Origin: a virus
Reading direction: 5' to 3' (one strand)
DNA length: 27,605 bases
IMG/VR virus record: IMGVR_UViG_3300007346_000174
Span: 1-27,605 of that record
Shown: one piece after another, positions 7,558 through 16,454 of the stretch
How the letters are laid out: every line of letters starts with the position of its first letter
How positions within the stretch are numbered: position 1 is the stretch's first letter
The notes under the pieces: model-generated
Databases searched by the model: none
Seen by the model: only the letters and a program-made list of their open reading frames with translations
Told to the model about the DNA's origin: nothing
Position numbers and translations under genes: made by a program

Positions 7558-8550
7558 ATGAGAGTTAAACTATCATTTCCCAGACAGATAGGTTTGAAGA
7601 GACAGAAATGCCCCGACTACGAGACCTTTACTTCCTATCTATCTAAACTAAATGGTATGAGTAATATCTACACGAGTCTGTATTCTTTCGATGATTTAGG
7701 TGATTATGATAGCGTAGTTATTGATAGAGCGTGGTGGGATTTTGATACTAACGAAGACTATGACATGGAGACAGTAAAAAACGATGTTGCTACTCTTCTT
7801 TCAAGACTCGAAGGCGAAGTTAGATTAGTAGCAACGGGTAGAGGCTTTCATATTCATCAGTTTTTCAAAAGACCTGTTAGAGGTAGACAGTGGGCTTTGC
7901 ATCTTGATAGATATGAGCGTAAGATGGCAGAAGGTCTTTCTTCGCTTGATGGGGTAGGTTATCCCGAAAAACTTACTCGTGTCTCTAATACTTACAATGT
8001 TACAAGGGGTCGCTGGTGTGTTGTAGTTGACCATAGAGGCTTCTCTAACGACCCTATGGGCTACGAAATACCAAATAGACCCCAACCTACCTTAGAGCAT
8101 TTAGACCCCTTTACAGGTCATTTTAACGCTGATTCTTGTTTTGATTTAGTAATGTGGAATAATGAGAATCCTTTTGTTGATAGAATACCAAGCACCCAGA
8201 GAGCAACTGTAAGAGTGGGGAACCATAACGGACAAGTGGCTTTGCCTACTTGTCTTGATAGAGCCATCAGAGTATCTAACCCACCCCATCATGTCCGTGT
8301 CGCTTTGGTTCAAGAGATGAGTAGACAATTAAGGTGGTATGCTGACCCAAGAGATTTATCGCAAGAAGAGAAGAATGAGATAGCAGAGAATATCTGTGAT
8401 TTTATTGAGGCTCTTGATTGGATTGACTACCATCCTAATATCACAAAAAAATATGTGGTTGGTATGCAAAACTACAGAAACGCCCCTTCACCATTTTGGT
8501 ATCGCAAACATAATCTCTGTGATGGAGTAGACTGCTGGTACTGTAGTTAA
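7558..8550 (+). CDS. Archaeo-eukaryotic primase with fused PriS-like and PriL-like domains
   Basis: This 330-residue primase would make the RNA or DNA primers used by the polymerase. In the N-terminal PriS-like part, D61 and D63 (WWDFDTN) are the metal-binding pair, TGRGFHIH at 93-100 matches the SxH nucleotide-binding motif, and D158 (CVVVD) matches the third catalytic Asp. The C-terminal part (about 225-330) resembles the iron-sulphur domain of the large subunit PriL: a first cysteine C232, the PPHHVRVAL helix, then C321, C326 and C329 close to the end. The ATG at 7558 is supported by the GGGGGG run 5-10 nt upstream; the GTG at 7513 lies inside the previous gene. Fused PriS-PriL chains are known in some archaea and mobile elements. 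The small size and C-terminal cysteine spacing are unusual. Confidence 0.85.
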   Translation: MRVKLSFPRQIGLKRQKCPDYETFTSYLSKLNGMSNIYTSLYSFDDLGDYDSVVIDRAWWDFDTNEDYDMETVKNDVATLLSRLEGEVRLVATGRGFHIHQFFKRPVRGRQWALHLDRYERKMAEGLSSLDGVGYPEKLTRVSNTYNVTRGRWCVVVDHRGFSNDPMGYEIPNRPQPTLEHLDPFTGHFNADSCFDLVMWNNENPFVDRIPSTQRATVRVGNHNGQVALPTCLDRAIRVSNPPHHVRVALVQEMSRQLRWYADPRDLSQEEKNEIAENICDFIEALDWIDYHPNITKKYVVGMQNYRNAPSPFWYRKHNLCDGVDCWYCS

Positions 8551-8553
8551 GTA
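8547..8553 (+). promoter_or_regulatory. Weak TATA-like box before the XPF-type nuclease gene
   Basis: TTAAGTA is centred 26 nt before the ATG at 8576 and overlaps the primase stop codon. It matches the archaeal box poorly. The position fits the other elements of the window, and the following gene has no Shine-Dalgarno sequence. Confidence 0.3.
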
Positions 8554-8554
8554 T

Positions 8555-8568
8555 GACAAAGTTTTGTC
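8555..8568. promoter_or_regulatory. Palindrome GACAAA-GT-TTTGTC, possible operator
   Basis: A 6-bp perfect inverted repeat with a 2-bp centre lies between the weak TATA-like box and the start of the XPF-type nuclease gene. Bound protein there would block initiation. It could also form a small hairpin, but the loop would be too tight. An operator is inference only. Confidence 0.35.
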
Positions 8569-8575
8569 TTATAAC

Positions 8576-9283
8576 ATGATATACGCAGACGATAGGGAAA
8601 ACGAAAAACTTCTGCATAAATTGTTTCTTGCTTGCGGTAATCGCAAAATAGACCCAAAGGGGGAGGTGATGGTAAAAAGACTACCTCATGGAGACTATAT
8701 CTTAGGTGAATGGGTAATAGAGGCTAAAGAGATAAATGATTTGTATCGTAGTATCTTGGGTATAGGTAGGAATGGTAGGACAATCAATCATCAACTCCAC
8801 GAATTATCTGAATCTTGCGATACTCCTTTCCTCGCTATTTATGGAACACAACTAAAACCGTATTTTAAAGGAAGGAAGGCTAAAGCCCATGAAATATCAA
8901 GGGAAATAGCAAAGATGAATAGAGTAATCAAATCTTTCAAAATGACAGTGTATTCACACTTTCCTAAAATAAGGGTTATTCAATTCACTACTATGGATGA
9001 ATTTGTTGAATGGCTTGCTATTTCGCATCTCAAAAAACAAATGACTTCGAGTCTGAAATTAAATAAGAAAATTAAGAGTTTGCCTACCGACCCAAGACTT
9101 CTGGCTCTGATGGGAATACAAGGAATCAGTCAAGATATAGCAGAAAGACTATTGGAACAATACGGTTCTATTCCTAATTTGCTAAAGACAAAGGTTAGAC
9201 AGAAAGACCTTATGAAAATAAAGGGAGTCGGTAGAGTCTTAGCAAAGAGAATAAAGGATTTAAGAAAGGAATGGAAACCTTAA
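8576..9283 (+). CDS. XPF/Hef-family structure-specific endonuclease
   Basis: This 235-residue protein combines an ERCC4 nuclease domain with two helix-hairpin-helix motifs. XPF-type enzymes cut branched DNA such as flaps and stalled forks. The nuclease motif is G39-D40 with VIEAKEINDL at 47-56; the usual ERK core is EAK here, and the acidic residues and lysine (E49, K51, D55) are kept. An early DDREN at 5-9 matches the conserved Asp/Arg segment. The C-terminus holds two helix-hairpin-helix motifs (MGIQGISQDIAERLL and IKGVGRVLAKRI) for DNA binding and dimerisation. There is no helicase domain, so it resembles crenarchaeal XPF or viral versions. I chose ATG 8576; the TTG at 8564 adds four residues only. 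It is the last gene of the plus-strand module. Confidence 0.88.
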   Translation: MIYADDRENEKLLHKLFLACGNRKIDPKGEVMVKRLPHGDYILGEWVIEAKEINDLYRSILGIGRNGRTINHQLHELSESCDTPFLAIYGTQLKPYFKGRKAKAHEISREIAKMNRVIKSFKMTVYSHFPKIRVIQFTTMDEFVEWLAISHLKKQMTSSLKLNKKIKSLPTDPRLLALMGIQGISQDIAERLLEQYGSIPNLLKTKVRQKDLMKIKGVGRVLAKRIKDLRKEWKP

Positions 9284-9307
9284 TAATTCTTAAGATTAAT
9301 GTCAGTC

Positions 9308-9387
9308 TGGGTCGGGAGTTCCCTCACTTCCATGATGTGTTGGTTCTTCCTTTGGTTTTTGGCTCTCTCACCTCTACTCCCGACCCA
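9308..9387. terminator. Inverted repeat at the convergent gene junction
   Basis: TGGGTCGGGAGT at 9308-9319 is perfectly complementary to ACTCCCGACCCA at 9376-9387. The 56-nt loop is T- and C-rich on the plus strand. The GC-rich stem stands out against the AT-rich surroundings and fills the gap between two converging transcription units. It could terminate both, or be a small structured RNA. No long U-run follows the stem on either strand, so a simple bacterial-type terminator is not assured. Confidence 0.5.
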
Positions 9388-9392
9388 CCACT

Positions 9393-12300
9393 TCAATATC
9401 CTCTAAAGGTATCACTTTGCGCTATTGTCGGGTTGTTGTACCTTCTTACATTAACTGATACATTGTGTATAACAAGTGATTGATACCCTGCATTATCATT
9501 ACCCTGCGCCGGTTTTCTTTCAAAGGTTACTGTGAGAGTATTGTTAGCAGTAGAAGCACCATCTAAGAATGTAGTTGGGAGAAGTATTACATTTGAGTTG
9601 TTTGAGCCTTGCGATATTATCTTTGTATTAGATATAGAAGAACCCGTTTCGCTACAAGTTACGGTAGTTGTCAATTCTGCATTTCCGCCACCTGAGACGC
9701 TTTCCAGAGATACACTCGCAAGGACAGATACATATCCTGTGCTTGCATCATTCGGAACCCTTACATTCATGCTATGCGAATGTGTTTCTCCCTGCGCCCC
9801 TGCTTCTGGGTCGGAGATACCGGCTAATGTGAAACCTTCTGATGTTGCTATTGCAGAACCAGACGAAGACATGGCACTATCAAGACCATCAATCGCCCTA
9901 TCGAAAGACGATGCTTTACCTGTAGTTTTACTACCTAATACTCCCCATGTTGCGTTTGACGATGCTCTATCGGATGCAAAGTCAGCACGACCTTTCAGAC
10001 CTCTACTTAGACTCTTTGCCATACTATTAGATGATAGACCTGCAAATTGTGATTGTTCATCTCTTACATTAGAAGAAGTTGATAACTGTTGTAAACCGCC
10101 TACACTACTACCCAAACCTCCTCCGAAAGGCGGTCTTGCTGGGCCAACGGGAGAAGGTGGGTTTCCGGGTCTTGGGGTGTTTTGTGGGTTATTGCGTTTA
10201 AACGCTCTTGTGAAATCGTAGTTGTAGTGACTCTCAACCTTTTCTAACTTTAGATTTACCTTTTCATGTGAGTTTCCACTTTGTTGCCATATAATATCTC
10301 TTATTACCATAGTCTCACTGTCTAAATCAATATAATCGTCAGTGTATGTCAAAGTTGTTGCTGGGATGTAATTCAAATCGTCAACTATATGCAGTCTCGG
10401 TGCGTAAAATGCGGCTCTTTCATCTCCATGTGCGCCCATAATATCGAATCTTCTCATACCGAGAGGAAAGCAACTGTCATCATCAAAGGTGGAATAGGTT
10501 GTATCTCCATCTACATTGTGAGCGTTTTTCATTTTATTATTACCTCTAAATCGCAAAACATCCCGAAGATAATCAATATCTACTGAAAATAATACTTTAT
10601 GTGTTCCAGAAGTGTAAGACGCAGGTAGAGTTATTTCAAAATAACCATTACCGTCAATCTCCACGCTTGCAGAGCCTTGTAAAGTAGAAGTTAATAGGGG
10701 AGGTCGTTCATTACCGACACCACCGCTTGTATCAACTACTTCATCGAAAGAGTAATCTAATGCGAATAATCTAAAGTTTGCTACATCAAAAGTAGCCCCA
10801 GAATCATAAGCAATAGCAAGTCTTATCTCATTACCCGTTGATTCACTAACTTTAGGTGTGTTTTTATCAATGTGGACTACTTGTACGGCATTTGTTAAAC
10901 TGTTTGTACCATACCAAAAATAAGCAGAATCGGTTCTCCTGTGCGCTCTATTGTAATAAGTAAAGGCATTTACAGTGCCAGCAACTGTTCCATCTATTTT
11001 GTAAACCGATAGACTGTAAGTAGTGCCACCTATGGTATGTGTTAAAGTATACCATGTATTATTGCTATTCATAACAACCTGTGGGCCATATGTTCCACTA
11101 TTATCGTAAGACCATTCATAGGTAGGGGGAGAAGAGGTAACTATTCTAATCAGACCCCCAGAGGCTAAACTTGCGCCAGCCGTAATACTACCTAAACCTG
11201 TATCATCGTCAGATACAATACCTAATCTCAATTGGTTATCCGTAGCCCAATCTTCCGCCGATGAACCATTATGAGTTGTAGCATACACTATACCTGTTGA
11301 AATATCTGTATCAGAAGTATAAGCATCAGTGTCTAAAGCATTTTGTATACCAAAGAAAGGTTGACCTCCTAAGTTATTACTCCACCAAGATAAACTGAAT
11401 CTATTGTCATAAGTTAGGTTTCTTGATACATCTGATACATAACCAAACCTACCACCACTTGTCATTAAGTTTGATTCACCTGTATCTCTAATTACTTCTG
11501 CATCTACGCTAATTCTTGATGTGTTTTCTCTAAGATATTCTTGTTTTGCGATACTTAGTGCTTCTTCTCTATTGAATATATCTGGATAATTTAAAACTCT
11601 CCACCTTAAATCACTACCAGAAGGAGTTGGGTAGTCTGCGAAAGCAGAGTTTCCATTGTAGTAAACTCTTACATTTGTAATTTTACCTCCGGTTTGTGTT
11701 GCTAAGTTTGATGATTTTAAATTATTTCTTGTGAAAGAGTGATTGCTTGAGTAAGACTCTCTGAAATCTAATCTGTTATCTCTTCCTATCAACCAAGAAA
11801 ATGTCTTTAGATTTCCAGATAAACCATTACCTTCTTTTTCTTTCATATCATTTAGAAGATTCATAATAGTCTGCCCTCTTGCATCGTGAACAGAACCAAA
11901 GTTGTCAGAGTCTAACTCATTGGTTTTAGGGATGTTTGCTATATCTGAAATACACGGTAAAGAAGAATTTGAAGACCAATTATCTGTGAGAATCATTGAT
12001 TGCATATATCTCATTTTATCAGACGCAAAGTATGTTCCAGAGTTAGGTGCTTTTACCAGACCTGTTAAATTTAACACAAGTCTAAAAGAAAACAAAGCGG
12101 CTGGAGAGTTAAATACTCTAACTTTATCAAAATTACCTTCAACATTTTCAGTTAAAAACTCATTACTACCTATTTTTACATCACTTCCAGACGACCCAGC
12201 AGTTTCATCAACTTTCAATTGGTCTATAACATTCTTAGGCCCCGTAACTATTTCATATTCTGTTATGAAGACACCTTCTAAAGAATCACCTACCCTACCT

Positions 12301-15300
12301 GCCGAATCGGTGCGGGTACTTTTGCTACCCCAAAAGAAGTAATAGTTTTTAGTTTCAGAGTCTCTACTTGCGCCACCTATGCACTGTATGACCCCATAAC
12401 CACTTGATTCAAATTGGGATGCGTCTTGGACTACAATGTAATCTTCCCCAATATCTATTTGTTGTAAAAGGACAGTACCATCATTAATGAATAAATTAGA
12501 GTTTGGGTGAGTGTTCATAAAGAAGGAACTATTAGTATTCTTATAATTCGCAGTAGCGTGTAAATAATAATTATCAATTAGATATGGGAAACCTTGAGTT
12601 GTTGTTTCGTAATCCCCAAAGTCTACAAGCCCACCACTTTCATATCCCGGTCTTCCACCACAAGCATTAGTATTTAGATTCCAAAATCTTGATACATCAA
12701 TAAGGCAGACTGCACCTCCTTTATCTTGCCAATTATGATATTGGTCAAAAGGCTCCTCGTTAGAACCACCTTCTAAATCAGCCCATGTAGAAGCAGAAAA
12801 CGGTTCCGCCGTTGGGTCAAGAGACCATATATCCAAATCTTCTCCTATTTTCAAATCTGTAAATACATCAGCATCTCCGTTTTCATCAAATTGGTCTGCG
12901 AAACTCAAGGACACTTCATAATTCTGGGGAGTAGGTTGAATAAGACCAAAGTCTTGTTTGCGATAACCACCGTCTGCGTCTGCATTTCCGTCATTTCTCA
13001 TATCAGCCCAAAGAGCAAAACAATGCTTGTAGCCATTACTTTCATCAACCTTTCTTAAACTATAAATGGTGTGTTCTCTAAGCCATTCTCTTTTAATGCC
13101 TTTAACTCCAGATATAGTTGAAGTGCCATATCGGACTTTTGCTACAGTGCTTGTGCTTGAATCTGGGTCAAAGTCGGTAGAACCTACTCGTAGTAGAGTA
13201 GCACTGATTCCATCTGGGTCTTCATAATGTCTACTAATTCCTTGATTCCAATTTGACTCCCCTCTACTCTTTGCCTTTAGATACGCAAAAGAATTGTTTG
13301 TGTTGGGGAAATCAGAAACTTTCCATGCTTTATATTTAGTGCTTGATGCTTGGACTGCTACCATAAACACACCATTTAACTCTTCTTGATAAAAACCTGT
13401 ATGGACTACTATTTGACCATCATCGAGACTATGAGCAGAAGATGTTGTAAACTCTTCACTTGTTTTACTGTAGGTAACAGTGTGGTTGCTATTAGGTTCT
13501 GTTATTGTATCTGCAATAATATACTGATGGTCTCCTGTCTCTTTATCAACTAAATCAATAATAAACTCTCTAAGCCTATTTGCTTTGATATGATACCACA
13601 TAGCGGGGTCTGTAACACCAAAGTTAGTAGTTGATGTAGTCAAATCATTTTGCAGAGTGTCAACACTTACAGTGCCGTCACTATTCCAACCATAAAGACT
13701 ATTTAGCACCGAACCTTGAGTAGAGTTAAAAGGTCTATCTAAGAATGAGCCTTTACCATGTCTCCAATAAGGTTTAGCCGCTATAACACCAAACTGTGCT
13801 TTGAACCAAATAGATGTAGGTAAGTCTCTCATCCATCTTGCGTGTAGATTGCGATATTTCGACCTTATCTGTGGTAATTGAAGATTTATTGTATTTTGTT
13901 TGTAAAGAACGGCTGGAGTTTTAGGATATGATTTTGAATCGTAGCCGTTGATTACGCTTAAGTCATAAGCCATAGCATCACTACCAGACACACTCTGATT
14001 GTTATTGACTGCATAAGGCCACCTTTCTACTAATACATGTAAAGTAGTAGATGTTGGAACTGCTATAACCTTTAGAGGTCTTGCGGTAAAATGCTGAAAT
14101 ACGCTTGCACCTATGCTAATTCCAACGGGGAAACAAAACTCGTCACCTAAAGAAAGATTATGGGCGGAAGAAGTTGTGATTTCAATCAATGTTTTTCCTT
14201 CATAATCAGAGTTTAAAGACTTTAGATTTGAGGCTTCAAACATCTGGTCGTCTGTATCTGCGCCGGTAGTATCTGTGGTTCTTATTCTAACAAACCATGT
14301 ATCTTCTTCGGTAGAGTTATCTTTAATCAAATACATCTGATTTACTGTATAGGTTCCGTCAACAGTAGTGCCTTTGACAACAATCGTATCTCCATCCTGT
14401 ATATTACCATAAGTGTCAATGTGCAACATAGGGGATGGTGTGCCTGTATATATTCTATCATCAAACTTTAAAATAAACTCTCTATCAACTTGTTTAGGAT
14501 GATGCCCCATAATGTGCAACACATCGTCACCTTCCCATTCGTCTTCAACATTGTTTGGCCCATCTTCGTCTTCGTTGATATATATCTGAATCGCAGAACC
14601 AGAATACAAAGAACATCTTCCGTTTGCTATTGGACTCATACCCACTGAATAGGTATCTGTATCATACCTACTGAAACCTAACTCCGTTCCCTTTGCCCCC
14701 ATATTTCCGCTACCCATCAATAAAGAATCGGAAATAGCAGTAGTTTCATCTATTCTCTTTTCAACAAGAGAAGCCATAGAAAGGTGATTACTTAGACTTA
14801 TGAAAGCATTTTGACCTAACTCCCATATAGGCAAGGTTCTATCTAATATGCTAAGTGAATCTCTTGCAGTTATACTTGTTTTTAGTGTCTGTGTTTTAGT
14901 GTCTTGTCTATGGTCTACTGATTCAATAGTGCCTTGCCAAATAGGTCTATCTTCATTGTTTAAAAACATAAATAGTTTCCATTCTGTTGTAGCGACTCCT
15001 GTTGTTAGAGGGGCTAATGTGTAAGAATTGTCATCGTCTAAAACATCTATTTTCAATATGCTAATTTTGTTTGCGCCGGTTGACATATTGAAGGAAGTTA
15101 CGGGGTTGGGGATTGTTCCATCAAACTTGTTTGTAAGAGGGATTGCTACTGCGGCTCTATCTATCATTGTCACTATATTAGCATAGTAGGTAGAATTAAA
15201 ACTCCAATTAGCATCTAAAGACCACCCGTAAGAAGTAGTCTTATCTACTGCTACATTGATAGTGCCATTAGCAAAAGATGTAGTGCTTCCATTTGAATAT

Positions 15301-16454
15301 GCTCTCCAAGTATTAGCAACAAAGTCTGGAACTACTTCAATATCGCACCACGCCTCTACTTCCGGTTGCTCATCTGGAAAACCATTAGCAAATCGAGTAA
15401 ATGCAGTATCTACTCCTAAATCTGCTAATGTTATTGGAACTGTCATCAAAGCAGTAGTATCATCAAAATCATCATTAGATTTATTGTATGTTGTTGTAGA
15501 TTTGTAACCTATTTTAAGCGTATAATCCCAATCAGTATCTGTTATTACTTTGTGAACAGCAATTCGCAAATGAAAACTTTCTCCTATTCCTTTGAATCTA
15601 AGTGGCCCATCGTAAGTTATTACTCTCTCTGTTCCAGATGTAACCGTAGGAGTAGGATTACCAGAACCCTTTGCCACATACATATTATTGATAAAAAATA
15701 CATTTTTAGAAGGACTTTTTATTTCATGGCTGATAAAGGTAGGTCTGTTATCAGTAGAGTCTGTGTTAGGGCTTTCAGCAACATAAACACTTGCGAAAGA
15801 AATAGTATTTAGATTACCATCTGCCGAATCGTGGGATGGGTAGCCAGAGGTCTGCCTACCTGTCTGTAAAAAGGATATTGGGGAACCAGCATACTTATCT
15901 AAAACATTTGCTGATATTTCGATGTCTGGGTTTGAAATAGGTGAAACACCCCAACTAAAATCCATTTCACCAAGAGGACAGTAGTATTTCCCGTTAGAAT
16001 CATGGCCGTTAAAAAAAGCAAGATATGAATCTCCGGCAGAACCTTTAAGCCTCTGCCTATTTCCTAAAACAGAGTTAGGCACTTTAGGTTTTGCTTGCGA
16101 AAATGTTCTTGTGGTATTATCTCTTGTTTCATCATATTTTAACCATTGAGATATACTACCATTATGAGTAAGTTTATCATCGTCACTACCACCTAATTGT
16201 TGATATTCAGTAGTGTAATCGTAAGTAGGTTCGCCCGATAGGTAAATGCCTGTTCTTTTTCTTTCTGGGAATGAATATTTAAATTTTGGATTTAGTCTTG
16301 CGTTTTCTCCAATTGCAGAACCAAAGTGGGTTTTAGTATGGTCTAATGTTCTTACATTAGCATCATTTAAATCATCTGCTACTGCTCTTGAAGATGAAAA
16401 ATCATCATAGTAGCCACCTACCCAGAAATTGTATAATGTATTTACCTGCTTCAT
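9393..16454 (-). CDS. Giant tail-tip/baseplate protein with hub-like, Ig-like and lectin-like parts
   Basis: This 2353-residue protein starts 4 nt inside the tape measure gene end (ATGA), the usual place for distal tail proteins. Residues about 455-545 (ILKIDVLDDD, IWQGTIESVDHR, ITARDSLSILD) resemble the start of a gp27-like tail hub. Residues about 1515-1660 (MNLLNDMKEKEGNG, FSWLIGRDNRLDFRES, EALSIAKQEYLREN) resemble its later part, so the hub may be split by a long insert. The insert holds repeated small beta modules with HxLxxGD-type loops near residues 683, 761 and 1003. Residues about 1683-1860 look like a concanavalin-type jellyroll. A proline-rich linker near 2087-2113 leads to a C-terminal beta domain that could bind the host. 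It is probably exported only as part of the virion. Domain assignments are by pattern, not by search. Confidence 0.75.
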   Translation of the reverse strand: MKQVNTLYNFWVGGYYDDFSSSRAVADDLNDANVRTLDHTKTHFGSAIGENARLNPKFKYSFPERKRTGIYLSGEPTYDYTTEYQQLGGSDDDKLTHNGSISQWLKYDETRDNTTRTFSQAKPKVPNSVLGNRQRLKGSAGDSYLAFFNGHDSNGKYYCPLGEMDFSWGVSPISNPDIEISANVLDKYAGSPISFLQTGRQTSGYPSHDSADGNLNTISFASVYVAESPNTDSTDNRPTFISHEIKSPSKNVFFINNMYVAKGSGNPTPTVTSGTERVITYDGPLRFKGIGESFHLRIAVHKVITDTDWDYTLKIGYKSTTTYNKSNDDFDDTTALMTVPITLADLGVDTAFTRFANGFPDEQPEVEAWCDIEVVPDFVANTWRAYSNGSTTSFANGTINVAVDKTTSYGWSLDANWSFNSTYYANIVTMIDRAAVAIPLTNKFDGTIPNPVTSFNMSTGANKISILKIDVLDDDNSYTLAPLTTGVATTEWKLFMFLNNEDRPIWQGTIESVDHRQDTKTQTLKTSITARDSLSILDRTLPIWELGQNAFISLSNHLSMASLVEKRIDETTAISDSLLMGSGNMGAKGTELGFSRYDTDTYSVGMSPIANGRCSLYSGSAIQIYINEDEDGPNNVEDEWEGDDVLHIMGHHPKQVDREFILKFDDRIYTGTPSPMLHIDTYGNIQDGDTIVVKGTTVDGTYTVNQMYLIKDNSTEEDTWFVRIRTTDTTGADTDDQMFEASNLKSLNSDYEGKTLIEITTSSAHNLSLGDEFCFPVGISIGASVFQHFTARPLKVIAVPTSTTLHVLVERWPYAVNNNQSVSGSDAMAYDLSVINGYDSKSYPKTPAVLYKQNTINLQLPQIRSKYRNLHARWMRDLPTSIWFKAQFGVIAAKPYWRHGKGSFLDRPFNSTQGSVLNSLYGWNSDGTVSVDTLQNDLTTSTTNFGVTDPAMWYHIKANRLREFIIDLVDKETGDHQYIIADTITEPNSNHTVTYSKTSEEFTTSSAHSLDDGQIVVHTGFYQEELNGVFMVAVQASSTKYKAWKVSDFPNTNNSFAYLKAKSRGESNWNQGISRHYEDPDGISATLLRVGSTDFDPDSSTSTVAKVRYGTSTISGVKGIKREWLREHTIYSLRKVDESNGYKHCFALWADMRNDGNADADGGYRKQDFGLIQPTPQNYEVSLSFADQFDENGDADVFTDLKIGEDLDIWSLDPTAEPFSASTWADLEGGSNEEPFDQYHNWQDKGGAVCLIDVSRFWNLNTNACGGRPGYESGGLVDFGDYETTTQGFPYLIDNYYLHATANYKNTNSSFFMNTHPNSNLFINDGTVLLQQIDIGEDYIVVQDASQFESSGYGVIQCIGGASRDSETKNYYFFWGSKSTRTDSAGRVGDSLEGVFITEYEIVTGPKNVIDQLKVDETAGSSGSDVKIGSNEFLTENVEGNFDKVRVFNSPAALFSFRLVLNLTGLVKAPNSGTYFASDKMRYMQSMILTDNWSSNSSLPCISDIANIPKTNELDSDNFGSVHDARGQTIMNLLNDMKEKEGNGLSGNLKTFSWLIGRDNRLDFRESYSSNHSFTRNNLKSSNLATQTGGKITNVRVYYNGNSAFADYPTPSGSDLRWRVLNYPDIFNREEALSIAKQEYLRENTSRISVDAEVIRDTGESNLMTSGGRFGYVSDVSRNLTYDNRFSLSWWSNNLGGQPFFGIQNALDTDAYTSDTDISTGIVYATTHNGSSAEDWATDNQLRLGIVSDDDTGLGSITAGASLASGGLIRIVTSSPPTYEWSYDNSGTYGPQVVMNSNNTWYTLTHTIGGTTYSLSVYKIDGTVAGTVNAFTYYNRAHRRTDSAYFWYGTNSLTNAVQVVHIDKNTPKVSESTGNEIRLAIAYDSGATFDVANFRLFALDYSFDEVVDTSGGVGNERPPLLTSTLQGSASVEIDGNGYFEITLPASYTSGTHKVLFSVDIDYLRDVLRFRGNNKMKNAHNVDGDTTYSTFDDDSCFPLGMRRFDIMGAHGDERAAFYAPRLHIVDDLNYIPATTLTYTDDYIDLDSETMVIRDIIWQQSGNSHEKVNLKLEKVESHYNYDFTRAFKRNNPQNTPRPGNPPSPVGPARPPFGGGLGSSVGGLQQLSTSSNVRDEQSQFAGLSSNSMAKSLSRGLKGRADFASDRASSNATWGVLGSKTTGKASSFDRAIDGLDSAMSSSGSAIATSEGFTLAGISDPEAGAQGETHSHSMNVRVPNDASTGYVSVLASVSLESVSGGGNAELTTTVTCSETGSSISNTKIISQGSNNSNVILLPTTFLDGASTANNTLTVTFERKPAQGNDNAGYQSLVIHNVSVNVRRYNNPTIAQSDTFRGY

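Noticed and set aside
9271-9483. Plus-strand frame across the convergent junction
   Set aside because: It overlaps the XPF gene end, the inverted repeat and the tail-tip gene end, and has no ribosome-binding site or recognisable protein pattern.
9532-10221. Plus-strand open frame of 229 codons
   Set aside because: It lies fully antisense to the tail-tip gene, whose frame continues for 7 kb. Its proline- and leucine-rich content is what the complement of the proline-rich linker and Ser/Gly repeats would give.
11902-12342. Plus-strand frame of 146 codons within the tail-tip gene
   Set aside because: Antisense to the tail-tip frame, no ribosome-binding site, no motif.
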